Assembly (NCBI RefSeq): GCF_005239225.2
Contig: NC_133296.1
Coordinates: 7,440,001-7,504,000 of the forward strand
Origin: Populus alba
Lineage: Eukaryota > Streptophyta > Magnoliopsida > Malpighiales > Salicaceae
Length of the DNA: 64,000 nt
Direction of reading: 5' to 3'
Below, piece by piece: positions 1 through 11,716 of the stretch. The position numbers were made by a program, and so were the translations under genes. The stretch's first letter is position 1; every line of letters begins with the position of its first letter. The notes under the pieces were generated by a model. That model was given only the letters and a program-made list of their open reading frames with translations. It had not been told where the DNA came from and did no database searches.

Positions 1-455
1 AAAAAACACGAGTGCATATTCTTTTTACCCCTTGTTTTTAACTAAAAGCAAATTAATTTCTTTATGAAGTAACATTTTGCCTGGTTTAATTCTAAAAACC
101 AAAAATCACTTGCTTTGGCTTCAAACAAACTAAGTGTTAACCAAATTGTTTTTTTAACTAACAAGCAATTATGCTAAAAGCTCAAACAATACTAACCAAC
201 TTTAATCCAAAAAGCTAATTTAAATTTAAAATATGTTTTTATGAATATTTTATTCAAACTAAAATAAATCCTCATAATTAATTTTTTTCAGTTCTTATAG
301 AAATCAATGAAATAAATATTAAAATTTATTTTTCTAAAAACAATGATTGAACAAATTAATTAAGAAATTAAAAGAAAAAAAGAAAATAATAAATCAGCTC
401 GTACAATGCACATGCAAAACAAGCCTAGAATGTTAAGGCTGCCATGCTTCAGTTA
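1..455. other. AT-rich non-coding DNA
   Basis: I see no reading frame, RNA gene or structured repeat here. The sequence is AT-rich with short homopolymer runs and leads up to the first MITE. Confidence 0.6.
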
Positions 456-673
456 GAAACCGTTTGGTAGTGCGTTTTCAACCTGCGTTTCGTCAAATTT
501 TGAATTTTTTTTTTTTTTTTACTAAAATTGAGTTCAGTTTGTACTTTTTTGATCGTTTTGATGTGCTGATGTCAAAAATGATTTTTAAAAAATGAAAAAA
601 CATTACTGGCATGTATTTCGGCACGAAAAGCTATTTGAAAAGCAACCGCTACCACACTATCAAACAAGCTCGC
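456..673. mobile_element. Tourist-like MITE, about 218 bp, TSD TTA
   Basis: The element is bounded by TTA at 453-455 and TTA at 674-676, the 3-bp target duplication typical of PIF/Harbinger MITEs. The left end carries CGTTTGGTAGTGCG and the right end, read in reverse, carries TTGTTTGATAGTGTGG, so the ends are imperfect inverted repeats. The interior is T-rich and contains GTTTTGATGTGCTGATGTC, a core block shared with the copies at 10.6, 18.4, 26.7, 30.5 and 34.0 kb. There is no coding capacity. The superfamily is inferred from end structure only. Confidence 0.75.
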
Positions 674-676
674 TTA

Positions 677-3600
677 GGTGAATTTTTTGTTTTTATTTAA
701 AAAATAAAAGAAACGTGCATAGCACATCGTCTTATTGGCCTCTTCTATTGTGTTTTTAATTTTGCTGGAGAATTGCAACACGAGACTCCAACCATTTAAC
801 AACATGTTTTTTCCTTTATTTTTTATTTTTATATCAAGAGCACCTCTAAGTCCTGACAATCATAAAGATCTCAAAGGGTCATTTTATTACAGGAGATCAG
901 GAAACAACTTCCATAATACTTGTTTAGTTTGGATGTATTTAAATACACAGAACTTAAGGTAAAAAATTAAGGTTAATTGAGAAATTAACAAGTTATAATC
1001 TAATGATAAAACAACTAGAACAAAATCTAAATTTATAAAATATCAATAAATGTTAAAGGATCATTTTCTAATGATCGAAGTTATAATACCATTTATAATA
1101 AAAGCAAATTATAATGTAGATAAATTGAGAGTTGTAAAATATCTAAAATTAAATATTAGCATCATAATTAATTATCCATGTACTATTAAAACCAGGTGCA
1201 TATAATATTTTTATTATACGTGGTTATTACTAATCCATGCAAATTAAACTCGCGATATGCATGCTCCATGTATTTTGAGTATGTTCTAGCCAAATACACC
1301 CCTCCTTAAGCAAGTATTTTGCTTGAATATCTTGGTGGGATAAATAAATCAACATCAAGAAAATAGGCATATTTTTATTAGCTAAATAAATTGAGATATC
1401 CATATATTTATTAGTTGAATAAGGGGGTGGTTCTCTTCTTTATTGAATTATGAAATTAAAAAGAAATAGAGACATCTACACTACTAATATCTGCAATCTA
1501 TATACCTGATAATTTTTGATAAAGGTTGAAAATGTGGCAATAATTGTAGTTTAAAGTATTTTTAAAATATAAAAAGAATTAATTAAATTTGTTTAAAAGA
1601 AACATTATTTCAACCGTTCCAAATAGGCTAGAAGTGCACATGCGGACACCACAACTTTACAGGCCCACATGTAATTTTCTGTCCTCATCACAAATCTTAA
1701 AGCCTTTATTTTCAGTATAAAACCCACAATGCAGCGATGCAGTTTCTTTTACCTAAACTTTTCGTCCCCATCACAAACCTTAAAGAATGCGTTATGATTA
1801 CACATGTGAGAAAGGGCAAGTTCCCATTAAGATCTTGCATTCGTAGAAACTCTGTTTTCATGGCAACAATTAATTACAACGAACATCTAAAGGGACACTT
1901 TGAACATAAATTTAGATCTGGTAAGAAATTGTCTGGTTAAAGCTCATAACAATTTAACAGAAACCAAAACATTTAAACTCTCTACCGGATTGCATCAATG
2001 TTAAAATCAAAGTACAGACACTTTTGTAAGAATGTAGCAGAAATCTAGCTGCTTTTGAGTTCAGCTTCCCACCTTTTCAAACAACCATTCCATAGAAGCT
2101 GGGAATTACCATTAATGCGCGCGCAGTTCAACCAGCATGAAGCTGGGAATAGTTGATACTTGATACCCGATTAAAATCTGTTGTGTGGATTGACTGCCGG
2201 TGGTTGTCTATTGTATTTTGAAAGTTTTTTTGAAAATATTTTAAAAATTTTTTACTTTAAATTAATATGTTTTTAATATTTTAGATTATTTTGATGTTAT
2301 AATATCAAAAATAATTTTTTTAAAAAATATTATTTTAATATATTTAAAATTAAAATTCACTTTGAAAAACACACTAATGTCTAATTGAATAAAGGAATTC
2401 ATATATATAGCATTAACATATAGATTCAATGGGATATCACCTTCTTTAATTCCATAATTAGCCAATAGCATCCTCGAGCTTTTCTTTATGATCAGGAGCG
2501 ACCTTCGAAGGGTGAAAATATCAAATCTGGGCGCTGAAACTCTTATGTGCTCGGAATTTTAGAGAGTTTATAGAACACAAATACAAAACTCAAAAAAGGG
2601 GTTTGAGCATTCCATATCAGAATCTCCTTGAACGAACTGTCCAACTCCCATCCAACCTGGTAGTCGAGGAACTTATATTGTAAAAAGCATGCTTTCGACG
2701 TATAAATGTAGCAGCTAGAACCACAGAGTCAACCACAACAACCAGAATATAAAGACATCCACCAAAGGTTGCTTAAGAACATGAAATTAATAAGGGAACT
2801 CAAACGTGTAGTAGCCAAAGATGAAATCTTAGGTTGCCCGTACTATGCCACTCGCTATCTTTCATTACGTAAACGAATAAGCTATGATACGTCTAGAAGA
2901 AGATGATGGGCGAAGCAGATGCATTCATAAGTCGAAAGCAAAAAAGAAGTGTCCATAGTGTATGCTGCAAGGTAGAGAAAACTACAAATATTCAAAATAG
3001 CAAAAGAAGGATAGCATGTTGATGAACGTCCTAGTACAAAGCAAGCTAATAAAACTCCATGCATACAAAAGTCTTAAACAAAAGCAGGTTCGAATGAAGA
3101 GAGGGACTCCAAGCTTCCTGTGCAAAAGAGAGGGTATAGCTGCTATTGACCTGGTTGTTGAGTGAATGCGTTTGCTGGTTTAAAACCACTCATTACAGAT
3201 AAGAGGTTCTGTAAGACTTGTGCGCTAACATGACAAATAAATGTGAGAAAGGAACTCTTTGAAACAGGTTTTGAAATTTGTAAGCTGTGAATTGTGATTG
3301 GATGAGAAGTATATATTCTAGTGGCCATGCTAGAAAAGAAAAGAAAAAAGTCAAATATTTCACAAGAAGTAAAGTTCTATATAGGAAAAAAAAAGAAGAA
3401 GAAGGCAAAGTAGTCATCCATTCATGCTTTACTTTTGCATTAACACATTAGTTGCTCAACATGGAAACCATTTTATACTATACTATCATTTATTTAGTGG
3501 GAATTTTTGGAGATATCTCCATTTGCCTTTATTTAGTGGGAATTTTTGCATTAAAATGCAGAGACAAAGCAAATATCAGCAAAGAAAAAACCAGTTAAAA

Positions 3601-4611
3601 AAAAACCCAAATCATGAACAGCAGGTATGACCAATCAATGAAGATGAAAAACCATGCATGAGCATGGTCTGTGCATTTCCATGGGACTATGCTCCTGTAA
3701 TTTTCTCTGTGTCAAACTCGTAAGTTAAAGACTTTGACACCCTAAACATGTCCCAAACAAAAACAGCAACCATTTCTAAGATGGGTTGGCAAATTCTTCT
3801 CTTTCTAATGCGATTTTGTTACATGAAAGTCAGCTGTTGTAGTTGCAGCAGACATGAGCTTAAAGTATCAGGTTAACGTAAAAAGGATGAGTCTTTAAGA
3901 TCATTCGAGAAGAAACCTCAAATATTATGGTATCAAAACGATGATCTAAGAGGCTACTGCAATGGTTGATGCATTAGTTGCTGGGTTTTGACGAGTAAAA
4001 TTTACATGAATCATTTATTTTTAATTCGATTGGACGAGAAGTTTGTTTAGCATGATTTTTAAAATATAACTTCTTATTTATAAATTGTTGTTTATTTGAT
4101 AAAAGTGAGTTAAAATACTCTTAAATTAAAATATATTTGCTAAAAATAACTTAAAATGATTTTTCTTTAAGGAATGAAAGCCATACTGGTTAAAAATTCA
4201 TAAGCTCAAAATTTTTACTATATTTTATAATAAATCTTATTTAAATCAAAAGTTATTTTTAACCAAATGTATTTTTCATTTTTTTAGTCAAAAGTCAAAA
4301 GCAGCTTAAATCAATTTACAAAAATTATATAAAATAAAAACTATAGTGTATTTTCTCGAGGAAAAACTTCGTATGCCAAGTATGCCAGACTTTTCAAGGG
4401 CGAAGGGCTGTAGGGAGCTACTCCTATCATCTGTTCATGAGAACTAATTTGAATACATATTTAACAATAAAAAGAAAAGAAAAGTACTAAAATCAAGACA
4501 TGAGTCATCCTTGGTTTATAAATAGATTTAGCCCAATAATACCACCATACAAACAGTGAGACAAAACCCCATATTCAAAAAATTAATATATATATAATAA
4601 TATAAATGATA
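677..4611. other. intergenic, no supported gene
   Basis: This stretch is mostly unique-looking, AT-rich DNA. A possible degraded MITE with a GATGTTATAATATC-type core lies near 2,205-2,385. The part from about 1,620 to 3,700 has higher sequence complexity than its surroundings. On the minus strand it includes a short exon-like stretch at 3,143-3,208, preceded by a CTTACAG acceptor-like site and ending in TAG, but no longer gene could be built around it. A 19-20-base direct repeat (TTTATTTAGTGGGAATTTTT) occurs near 3,490 and 3,530. Confidence 0.45.
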
Positions 4612-4777
4612 TAACTTAATTAGTCAGGTTTTATATTTGCTCTTTAAGATCACTAGTTCGAGTCTCATAAATCTCATGGTCACTGGAGACTTACATGATC
4701 ATTAATTTCAAAACTCATGAAATTATTCGAGATGCGCACAAATTAATTTAGATGCCCACATTAATTTAAAAAAAAAA
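4612..4777 (+). mobile_element. tRNA-derived SINE (retroposon), short copy
   Basis: A degenerate RNA polymerase III box A (TAACTTAATTAGTCAGG, from 4,612) is followed about 35-40 bases later by a box B-like AGTTCGAGTCTC near 4,655-4,667. A body with CATGGTCACTGGAGACTTAC and GAGATGCGCACAAATT follows, and the element ends in an A-rich tail (4,768-4,777). This order of A box, B box, body and A-tail is the layout of plant tRNA-derived SINEs. The body resembles SINE families I recall from Salicaceae. It is not a functional tRNA because no cloverleaf or anticodon arm can be formed. The exact 5' edge and the target duplication were not resolved. Confidence 0.65.
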
Positions 4778-7120
4778 TTATAAACCCACAACTTTCATGG
4801 GTCTTTTATTTGTTAAAGTTAGAACCCAGCAAACCCTAGCTAACTCACTGCAAGGTTGGATCCACAAAAGTTGTGTTTGAGATTAAACTTACTTATATAA
4901 TACCAATTCTGATATCATGTATTTAGTCTTAATTTAAATATAAATAAAATATATAAAAATTAAATTAAAAATATTATTCTATTCTTACTAAAGTTGCATA
5001 AATATTATTTAACATTATTTTTCAATGTCACCTGCTTTTCGCAAGCATCCGGTGGCTTCTGGGTGGTTTTATCGGCCATTAAAGGTTTTCTCAGTCGGTA
5101 GGTTGTCTTTTTCTTTTTTTTTTTTGGGCCCGGTGGACCCAGTCCCAATACAGCCCATCATGTGAGGTTGCTGTCAGCTAAAGGGGTGGCAGTAGGTGGT
5201 TGAGGGGACACATTAAAAAGGATTTTGAGGAATCTTTTATTTGTCCCTTTGTTTATTACTATTTTTTTTTCTTATTTAAAAGGATTTTTTTGTTGAGAAA
5301 AAGAAGTAGCAGATATTACTATTATTACTATGCTGCATAAACGTTGCTTCACGTACCATTCACATATGTTTTTTTTTTTTTTTTTTGTATTTTGTTTATT
5401 TAACTATTTTTTTCAATTAAAACATTAAAGGTAAGAATCTGGAAATACGAGATAAAAAAAGAAAAGAATTGATCCCACAAATAAATTTTATCTAAGAACC
5501 TAGAAAAAAAAATAATAAAGTAAAAATTGTTCAAAAAAAAATTATATAATTGTAAATAATACAATATGGATATATCAAATTAAATGTAATTGAAAGTGTG
5601 GTTGGCAATTCAATTTGCAAGTCTAATGGTAATTGCATATTTTTGTAGCACTGGTAATTAACAAATAGTGAGATTTTAATAAAACATATCCTGACATGGC
5701 CCTACACAACACTCCATTATTTTATCTGATTTTGTAGCAGTAAAATTTCAACAAATAAGGCAGCAACATCAGAGCACAATAAATACAAAAACATGGCTTC
5801 CAATAACTTTGTTCAACTGACCACTTCATGTTTTGATGGACATTAAAATCATTAAAGCATGGTCACGGAGAATTTTTTAAAATTCAAGGAGCATCGACAA
5901 ATTATTTCTTAAGGAATAGTTCAACCACCATCTAGATCAATAATAATAGATACATTATCTAAAAATGCAACAATGAAAATATTTTAAGATAAAAAATTAA
6001 AATTTTCAATCGATTGACCGGTAAATCTTGAAAACCATTTTTTATAAGAAAACCTTCAAAGATATTTAGAATTCAATGAAAAAAAAAGTACAAAGAAACA
6101 ATTAGAGCAAAGAGAAAACAACTTCAAACATTTCAAATATTATTCAAATTGCTTCTAATGAATTTCAGAAGTTAGCCACATACTATTTTTCATAAATAAT
6201 AACAGTTATTAACAAACTGTGAATTTATAGTAATAAAATAAAGGACATCACTATTATTAAGAAAATTCTTCAATTATTGATGCTAAAATTCAATTTTGTT
6301 ATGTGTTCAATAAAAAAAAGCTAAGGATATTCAAGAACTTTCCCTTTATAAACTTGCAAAGTTCCTCTCTAATTCATGAATAAAAGTTGAATAATTAAGA
6401 CAATGAGAAACAAGCTTTATGAGTATTATCTTTCTACCTAACAAAGAGGTGGACGAGGAAGAGAAATGAGCACAAACAACAACATTGATAGATTTTCACA
6501 TCAACAATTTAAAGATAATCAATCTTAATTCTAATCCTCAAATAATAATAAAAAAAGAATATGACAACAATCATTTAATTTTTTAGAAGTAAAATCCGGT
6601 GGATAAATCAAAGGTTGAATGCTTCAAGTATTGCAGGTATGGACATTACAAATATGAATAGAAATAATGGTAGATTTGATGGCTTGTCATATGAATGAGA
6701 AAAATAATGCAAGATTTATGATATTTAAAAATTGGATGCAGCAATCACATGAGTCAAGATAAATAAGTTTTCTCTAATTTAAATGAATCTTATTAAGATT
6801 TTGTGAAGTTTGACGACGAGTCTAAAATTCTTGTTATGGAAAAAGAATTGGCAGCAGTCCAAACTATGAAGAATATTGTTCTTATCATCTTCAATGTTCT
6901 CTTTGTTCAATAATTGAAAATAAATTTGCTTAGCATTAATCAACTTCAAGAAACAGAGTATGGAGTTTATATAAAAAAACAATATATGTAGAATTGAAGA
7001 TGAAAAATGGGGTTTAATTACTAAAGTAAACATAGCAGTGAATCAATCATTTCCTTTATATACTCAAAATATAACACATTCATGTTTTTCAATGAGATTA
7101 AAGGAGGAAGCATGGTTATG
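4778..7120. other. AT-rich intergenic DNA
   Basis: No gene is supported. Long poly-T and poly-A runs occur (around 5,118 and 5,369). A short GC-richer patch at 5,030-5,210 has no coding frame. The 84-codon minus-strand frame at 6,779-7,033 lies in low-complexity DNA and shows no domain. Confidence 0.5.
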
Positions 7121-7129
7121 CCCTTTCAC

Positions 7130-8230
7130 ATGTTGTTTTCTTAATGAGATTTTTTTTAATGTTTTTCCTTTTCATTCAAAATTTTAGGTTGTCCTCTCAA
7201 TTTTTTTTTATATGATGTCCTTATTCTCTTAATTGCTATTTTATTCTATTTTTTCATTATTTTGTATTTGATTTATTGGGATCTAGCCTCTGTTGTTTTT
7301 TTTTTATAGTTTTTAGACCCGACACAGGATCGAGACAAGTACCAATTCTGGAGTTGAGCAGGTACTCGAGTTAACTCCAGTCAACCAAATATTTTTTAAT
7401 TTTATGAATAAGTAAAAATGACATCATTTAAAAAAATTAAAATAAAAGAAAATAATAAATATGTTTTGACCTGGTTTTGAATGGATTTGGCTCAGGTTAA
7501 CCAAGACATAGGTCAAATTGGGTCTTTTAATTGTTCTACATTGGATCAATTATCCCCCAATCCCTTTTAAAACTCAGATTAGCCTAAGCCCCAAGTCATC
7601 TAGGTCATGGGTCAACCTTTTGGGCCGAGCTAGGTTTTAAAATAATGGCTTTGTTGATGGGGGGCTTTTCGTTTAGTCACTAACTAGGGTCATGGATTTG
7701 AAAAGTTGACACGAGTTTACATCATTTGTTTTACCGATTACATCATTCGAAGTTGTTCATTTTGAGTAATGAACTTCGTTATTTTATTTGGTTTACTTTC
7801 AATCAGGTTATCTTCATCTCATGATTTAGAGAGAAAGTTTAGCAGGGTGGCCCAAGTTTTTTTTTTAGATTGCTTTTTTGTTTATTTTGTCCTTTAGAAA
7901 TCGATTCTTTTTAAATTAAGCTTCGTCTTTTCACCTGTTTTGCTTTCTATTAGACTATCTTGTTTGCATGATCCTGCTCGTGAGTTTTGGTTACCTCACC
8001 CAGGTTTCCTATTATTTTTTAGACTTTTGTTTATTCGTTGATTTTTTTTTGTTTCATCCTTCAACTTTTTGATTTTTAGGGATGTTAATCGTTATTTTTT
8101 TCATTTTTTTTTATATGTAAAGTCATTAATATCTTTCTGTTTTAAAATACACTTACAATGTTTAAGCATTTTTTTATACATTACAAAAAAATTGGCTCAA
8201 CCCATGACAAAGCGCGAGCAAGCTTTCTAG
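7130..8230 (+). mobile_element. Helitron-like non-autonomous element (3' end well defined, 5' end uncertain)
   Basis: The right boundary is CTAG at 8,227-8,230 followed by T, the signature of a Helitron 3' terminus inserted before a T. Just inside it lies TACATTACAA, then CATGACAAAGCGCGAGCAAG. The same arrangement (TACATTACAA, a CATG-GCGCG block, then CTAG-T) recurs at 49,270-49,327 after different upstream DNA, which supports a shared element end. The body is pyrimidine-rich and has no Rep/helicase frame. The 5' boundary at about 7,130 is a guess from the composition change. Confidence 0.4.
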
Positions 8231-9977
8231 TTATTATTATATCATAAAGGTTAAAAATTGAGGTGTTAAAATTTAGGTGGGCATATCATATTCTGAAATT
8301 TGTCTCAAACTTTTACCCTAACATATTATTATTATTATTATATAAGAGAGGATCAAATTCAATATTTCTTAGGAAAATTAAAATAAAAATGTAAAACACG
8401 TGGAGAAAGTATTGTTCACAAAATGTGATTTACTGTAAATTAAAATAATAAAATTATGCTTTTGCCCTTTTGAAGAAAACTATTAGCCTTGCACTTAGGG
8501 TTATTATTCTCTTTTCACAAAGTCCATTAGGCATTGTGATTTATTGGGAGCAACTATTTTTATTTTTTGCACGGTATAATTACTTAATTGCTTTTTTGAA
8601 AAAAAAATATTTGACTTGGGTTAGGTTTTTTTTTTTTTTGAAATTTCACTACAGCACATAAAAATAACTATTGCCATTAAATTCAAAATTTCCTTACCTT
8701 GCATCCAAGGGCTTATTTGTATTTTTATTTTGGATTTTTTTGTGTGTGATTATCTTGTAATTTTAGAGGAGATTTGATATTTTAATAAATATAAAAAACG
8801 AAAAAGGTGTTTGGCGTGTGTGTTTAATGCACTAGCCTATAAGATGCCTCATTATGTTTTGGTGGCAATAAAATATGGCATTCCTTGCTGTTTTTCAATT
8901 CATCATGGCGGGGCTTACCTCTCTAGGCGGCGTATGTGGTGGATTTTCCTTTGGTTTGTCACTATTTTGACGCTTTATTGTTTCTCTCGTCCTTGATTTT
9001 CACACCTCACTTTCCAAAATTTCACAAGAACCATTCAATTTATTTTTTCTTCAGATTTAGTTTATATTATTTCATTTGATATTTTTTATTTAATTTATTT
9101 TATAGAATTGAAATTTATTTTCAATTTAATTCTTATTCAATTTTTTAATATGATAGATTTGATTCACATTCTTTTGATTACTATTTTATTTTTTTAGATC
9201 ATTTTTAAATTTGTTTTTTTTTTTTCACGATTTCATCCTCCATCTTTTATTTTTTATTTTTTTCTTTGACAAAGTTTTTGAATTGATATTTTTTTTATGA
9301 TTTCATCATTTAACATTAAATTGAGTTTTGTTTTTATTTAGCCCATGTCTAGGATTTAATAGGTTTCGAATTTGGGTGATTAACCACAAATTTAGAAGAT
9401 TCAACCAGACATTTATATTTTTTTAAAACTCATGTTTTTTTTTCTCAGTTTCATTCTTAGGCATTTGATTTAATTAGAGATCGGACTCCGTTATTGTTTT
9501 TTATTTGCTTCCTATAGAATTTTTTACTAATTTTAAAAATAATTAGGGTCTTTTTTCTTGTCGTTTTTTATTAAATTTAGCTTTTCCCCAAAAAATAAAA
9601 TTTGATTTTTAATTAAATTAAATTAGTTGCTTAAATATAAGTATGGTATATTCATTTCATGAAATTTTATTTGGTTGACTTTTGTGATTATTGCTCAAAC
9701 AATGAGTGCAAACTGTTTTAACTGTTGTTATAACAACATTTCAGAGGAACATTACAACCATCTTGGTAAACTCCTTTTGGTAGTGGGCTTGTGTTCACCA
9801 TAAACTGTTTTTTTTCTTCTCCCAAGTATGATACTGGTGACTTGATATTTTGAAAGTATTTTATTTAATATGCGTCAATTTTTTTACTTTCTAGCAACTT
9901 TATATTTTTTCAAATATATAAAAAAGTTTTGATTCATGGCATAACACGGATCAATGAATTAGTGAGGGCACTAATAA
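8231..9977. other. T-rich dispersed-repeat DNA, no gene
   Basis: Very T-rich on the plus strand, with phrases such as TTTCATCCTCCATCTTTTATT that recur at about 8,055, 20,150, 20,505 and 60,345 and in reverse near 55,080-55,400. This looks like a dispersed non-coding repeat family. Short frames near 8,470-8,996 carry no recognisable domain. Confidence 0.5.
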
Positions 9978-10168
9978 AAGGATGTTTGAGAATATAGTAG
10001 TGGTTGTTTTTTTAAAATGTTTTTTCGTATGAAAATACATCAAAATAATATTTTTTATTTAAAAAAAATTATGTTTAACACCAGTACATTAAAATAATTT
10101 AAAATTACTAAGATAAATTAATTTGAAGTAAATAATTTTTTCTAAAAAATACAAAAGTAAACAGTACC
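9978..10168. mobile_element. Tourist-like MITE, about 191 bp, TSD TAA
   Basis: TAA at 9,975-9,977 and at 10,169-10,171 flank a sequence that begins AAGGATGTTTGAGAATATAG and ends, read in reverse, GGTACTGTTTACTTTTGTA. The interior shares the TACATCAAAATAATATTTTTT block with other copies. The ends have diverged more than those of the copies at 18.4 or 26.7 kb, so this is an older or less certain member. Confidence 0.55.
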
Positions 10169-10615
10169 TAAGAATTAAGTTAAAGCTCGCTGATAGCCTG
10201 ACATAAATTAAAAATTTTTTATATGACTATAATTTCAAGTCATGAAACAGAGGAAGATGAGCCAAATTAAGTGTTTTTACTGTTACGGTGAATTCCTTGG
10301 CCTAAAGTTAAATAGCAATGTCTTCTTCTCGACTTGTTGGAAGGAACAATATAATTTTATTTTATATTAATATGAATATTTGGTTGAATTATATATATCT
10401 TAATTAATTTTATAAATTTTAAAATTAATAAACATATAAACTTTTAATAATTCTAATATTTATAAGATTTTAACTGATAATTTTTTAAAAAATAAATTTA
10501 AAATCTAACAAATTAAATTATATAGCCAAAAATAATATAAAATTTGATATAACGAGAAATTGCCATACGTAATTGGATTATCATCTAAAATAGTTATTTT
10601 GGTTTCCGTTGATGA
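10169..10615. other. AT-rich spacer between MITEs
   Basis: Runs of A and T with no frame or structured repeat. Nothing further was seen. Confidence 0.5.
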
Positions 10616-10820
10616 AGAGATTGTTTGACAGTGAGTTTAAACCTGTGTTTGTTGATTTTTTTTTTTTGCTAAAATTGATTTTGGTTTATATTTTTTGGAT
10701 TGTTTTGATGTGCTGATGTTAAAAAAAAATTTTTTTAAAAAATAAAAAAATATTATTGATATATATTTCGACATAAAAAACTATTTGAAAAGCAACCACT
10801 ATCATACTGTTAAACACCCT
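10616..10820. mobile_element. Tourist-like MITE, about 205 bp, TSD TGA
   Basis: TGA at 10,613-10,615 and 10,821-10,823 flank ends AGAGATTGTTTGACAGT and, in reverse, AGGGTGTTTAACAGTA. The interior has the family block TTGTTTTGATGTGCTGATG. It lies about 0.9 kb upstream of the GRF start codon, so it may sit in or near that gene's promoter. Any regulatory effect is speculation. Confidence 0.65.
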
Positions 10821-11197
10821 TGAAGAACTGACGGAGGGAGGGAGAGGAAGCATAGCATCTCTCCACTTGGGTGATGCATGGTGACCCAAAACACCATTCC
10901 TCCATGAAAAAAAGAGAAGAAAAAACCGAGGCGTTGCCAACCACTTGAACCTATTGTGGGTCCAAAAGCCATTAAACCCACGTTCTGGCAGGGAAAGGGG
11001 AGTAGTGGAAATCACTTCTCCAAGAAATAAGAAAAATGAAAAGCAGAAAATACAGTCACCACCCCATTTCTAGGCTAGAGCTTGCCCAAAGCACCAGACA
11101 GGGTTTCATACTTTTCTCCAGTTGGCAATCACTTTCACAGGAAGAGAAAATTACAAGACAAAAAAACTAGACAACACCTTACAAAGTAGCTCCATGC

Positions 11198-11206
11198 TCT
11201 ATATAT
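11198..11206 (+). promoter_or_regulatory. candidate TATA box for the GRF gene
   Basis: The sequence CTATATATG lies about 0.5 kb upstream of the start codon, directly before a (CA)n run. If used, transcription would begin near 11,230 and give a 5' UTR of roughly 480 bases, which is plausible for this family. No transcript evidence is available. Confidence 0.4.
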
Positions 11207-11207
11207 G

Positions 11208-11222
11208 CACACACACACACAC
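11208..11222. repeat. (CA)n microsatellite
   Basis: About seven CA units lie directly downstream of the candidate TATA box, so any length variation here would fall within the GRF promoter or 5' leader. Confidence 0.8.
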
Positions 11223-11716
11223 TTGAGAAAAAGCTACAAAAGCTCCATGCCCCCCAACCACTAAACAGTAAATAATACATCTGATGAGAGACAGGCTTGC
11301 TTGAAGATGGAACAACATCATCTTATAGCAAAATCACCTTCTAATAATTAGCCAGTTAGCTTTACAATTAATGGCCTATGCCCCCTCCCCCTCCCCATTA
11401 AAATTCAGACCACACTTGGCCCTAAGGATCCCCTCCTCACAGACACTGCTCCCCTTTCCCAACACAACAACAACCCACACTCACTCATACGGTAGTGCAC
11501 GTACGTACACCCACAGAGTCACTTGTTTACTAAATGGTTCAGACACAGCTTGATCCGTGTCCCATGTTTCTCCTCATCCCCGTCACTCACTGCCCGTGTT
11601 TCCTTTTGGTTTCTGCTAAACTCAGTAATCAGCAGTAAGTACTAGAGTAGTAGCGATATTGTTAGTGGCCAGTACTAGTGGTTGTAGAAATTGAAGTGGT
11701 GGTGGTGGTGGTGGAT

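Noticed and set aside
4612..4690. tRNA gene
   Set aside because: Only pol III box-like motifs are present. No cloverleaf with acceptor and anticodon stems can be drawn, and an A-rich tail fits a SINE.
10719..11015. 98-codon minus-strand frame upstream of the GRF gene
   Set aside because: It overlaps the MITE at its 3' end, has no domain and lies in the GRF promoter region.
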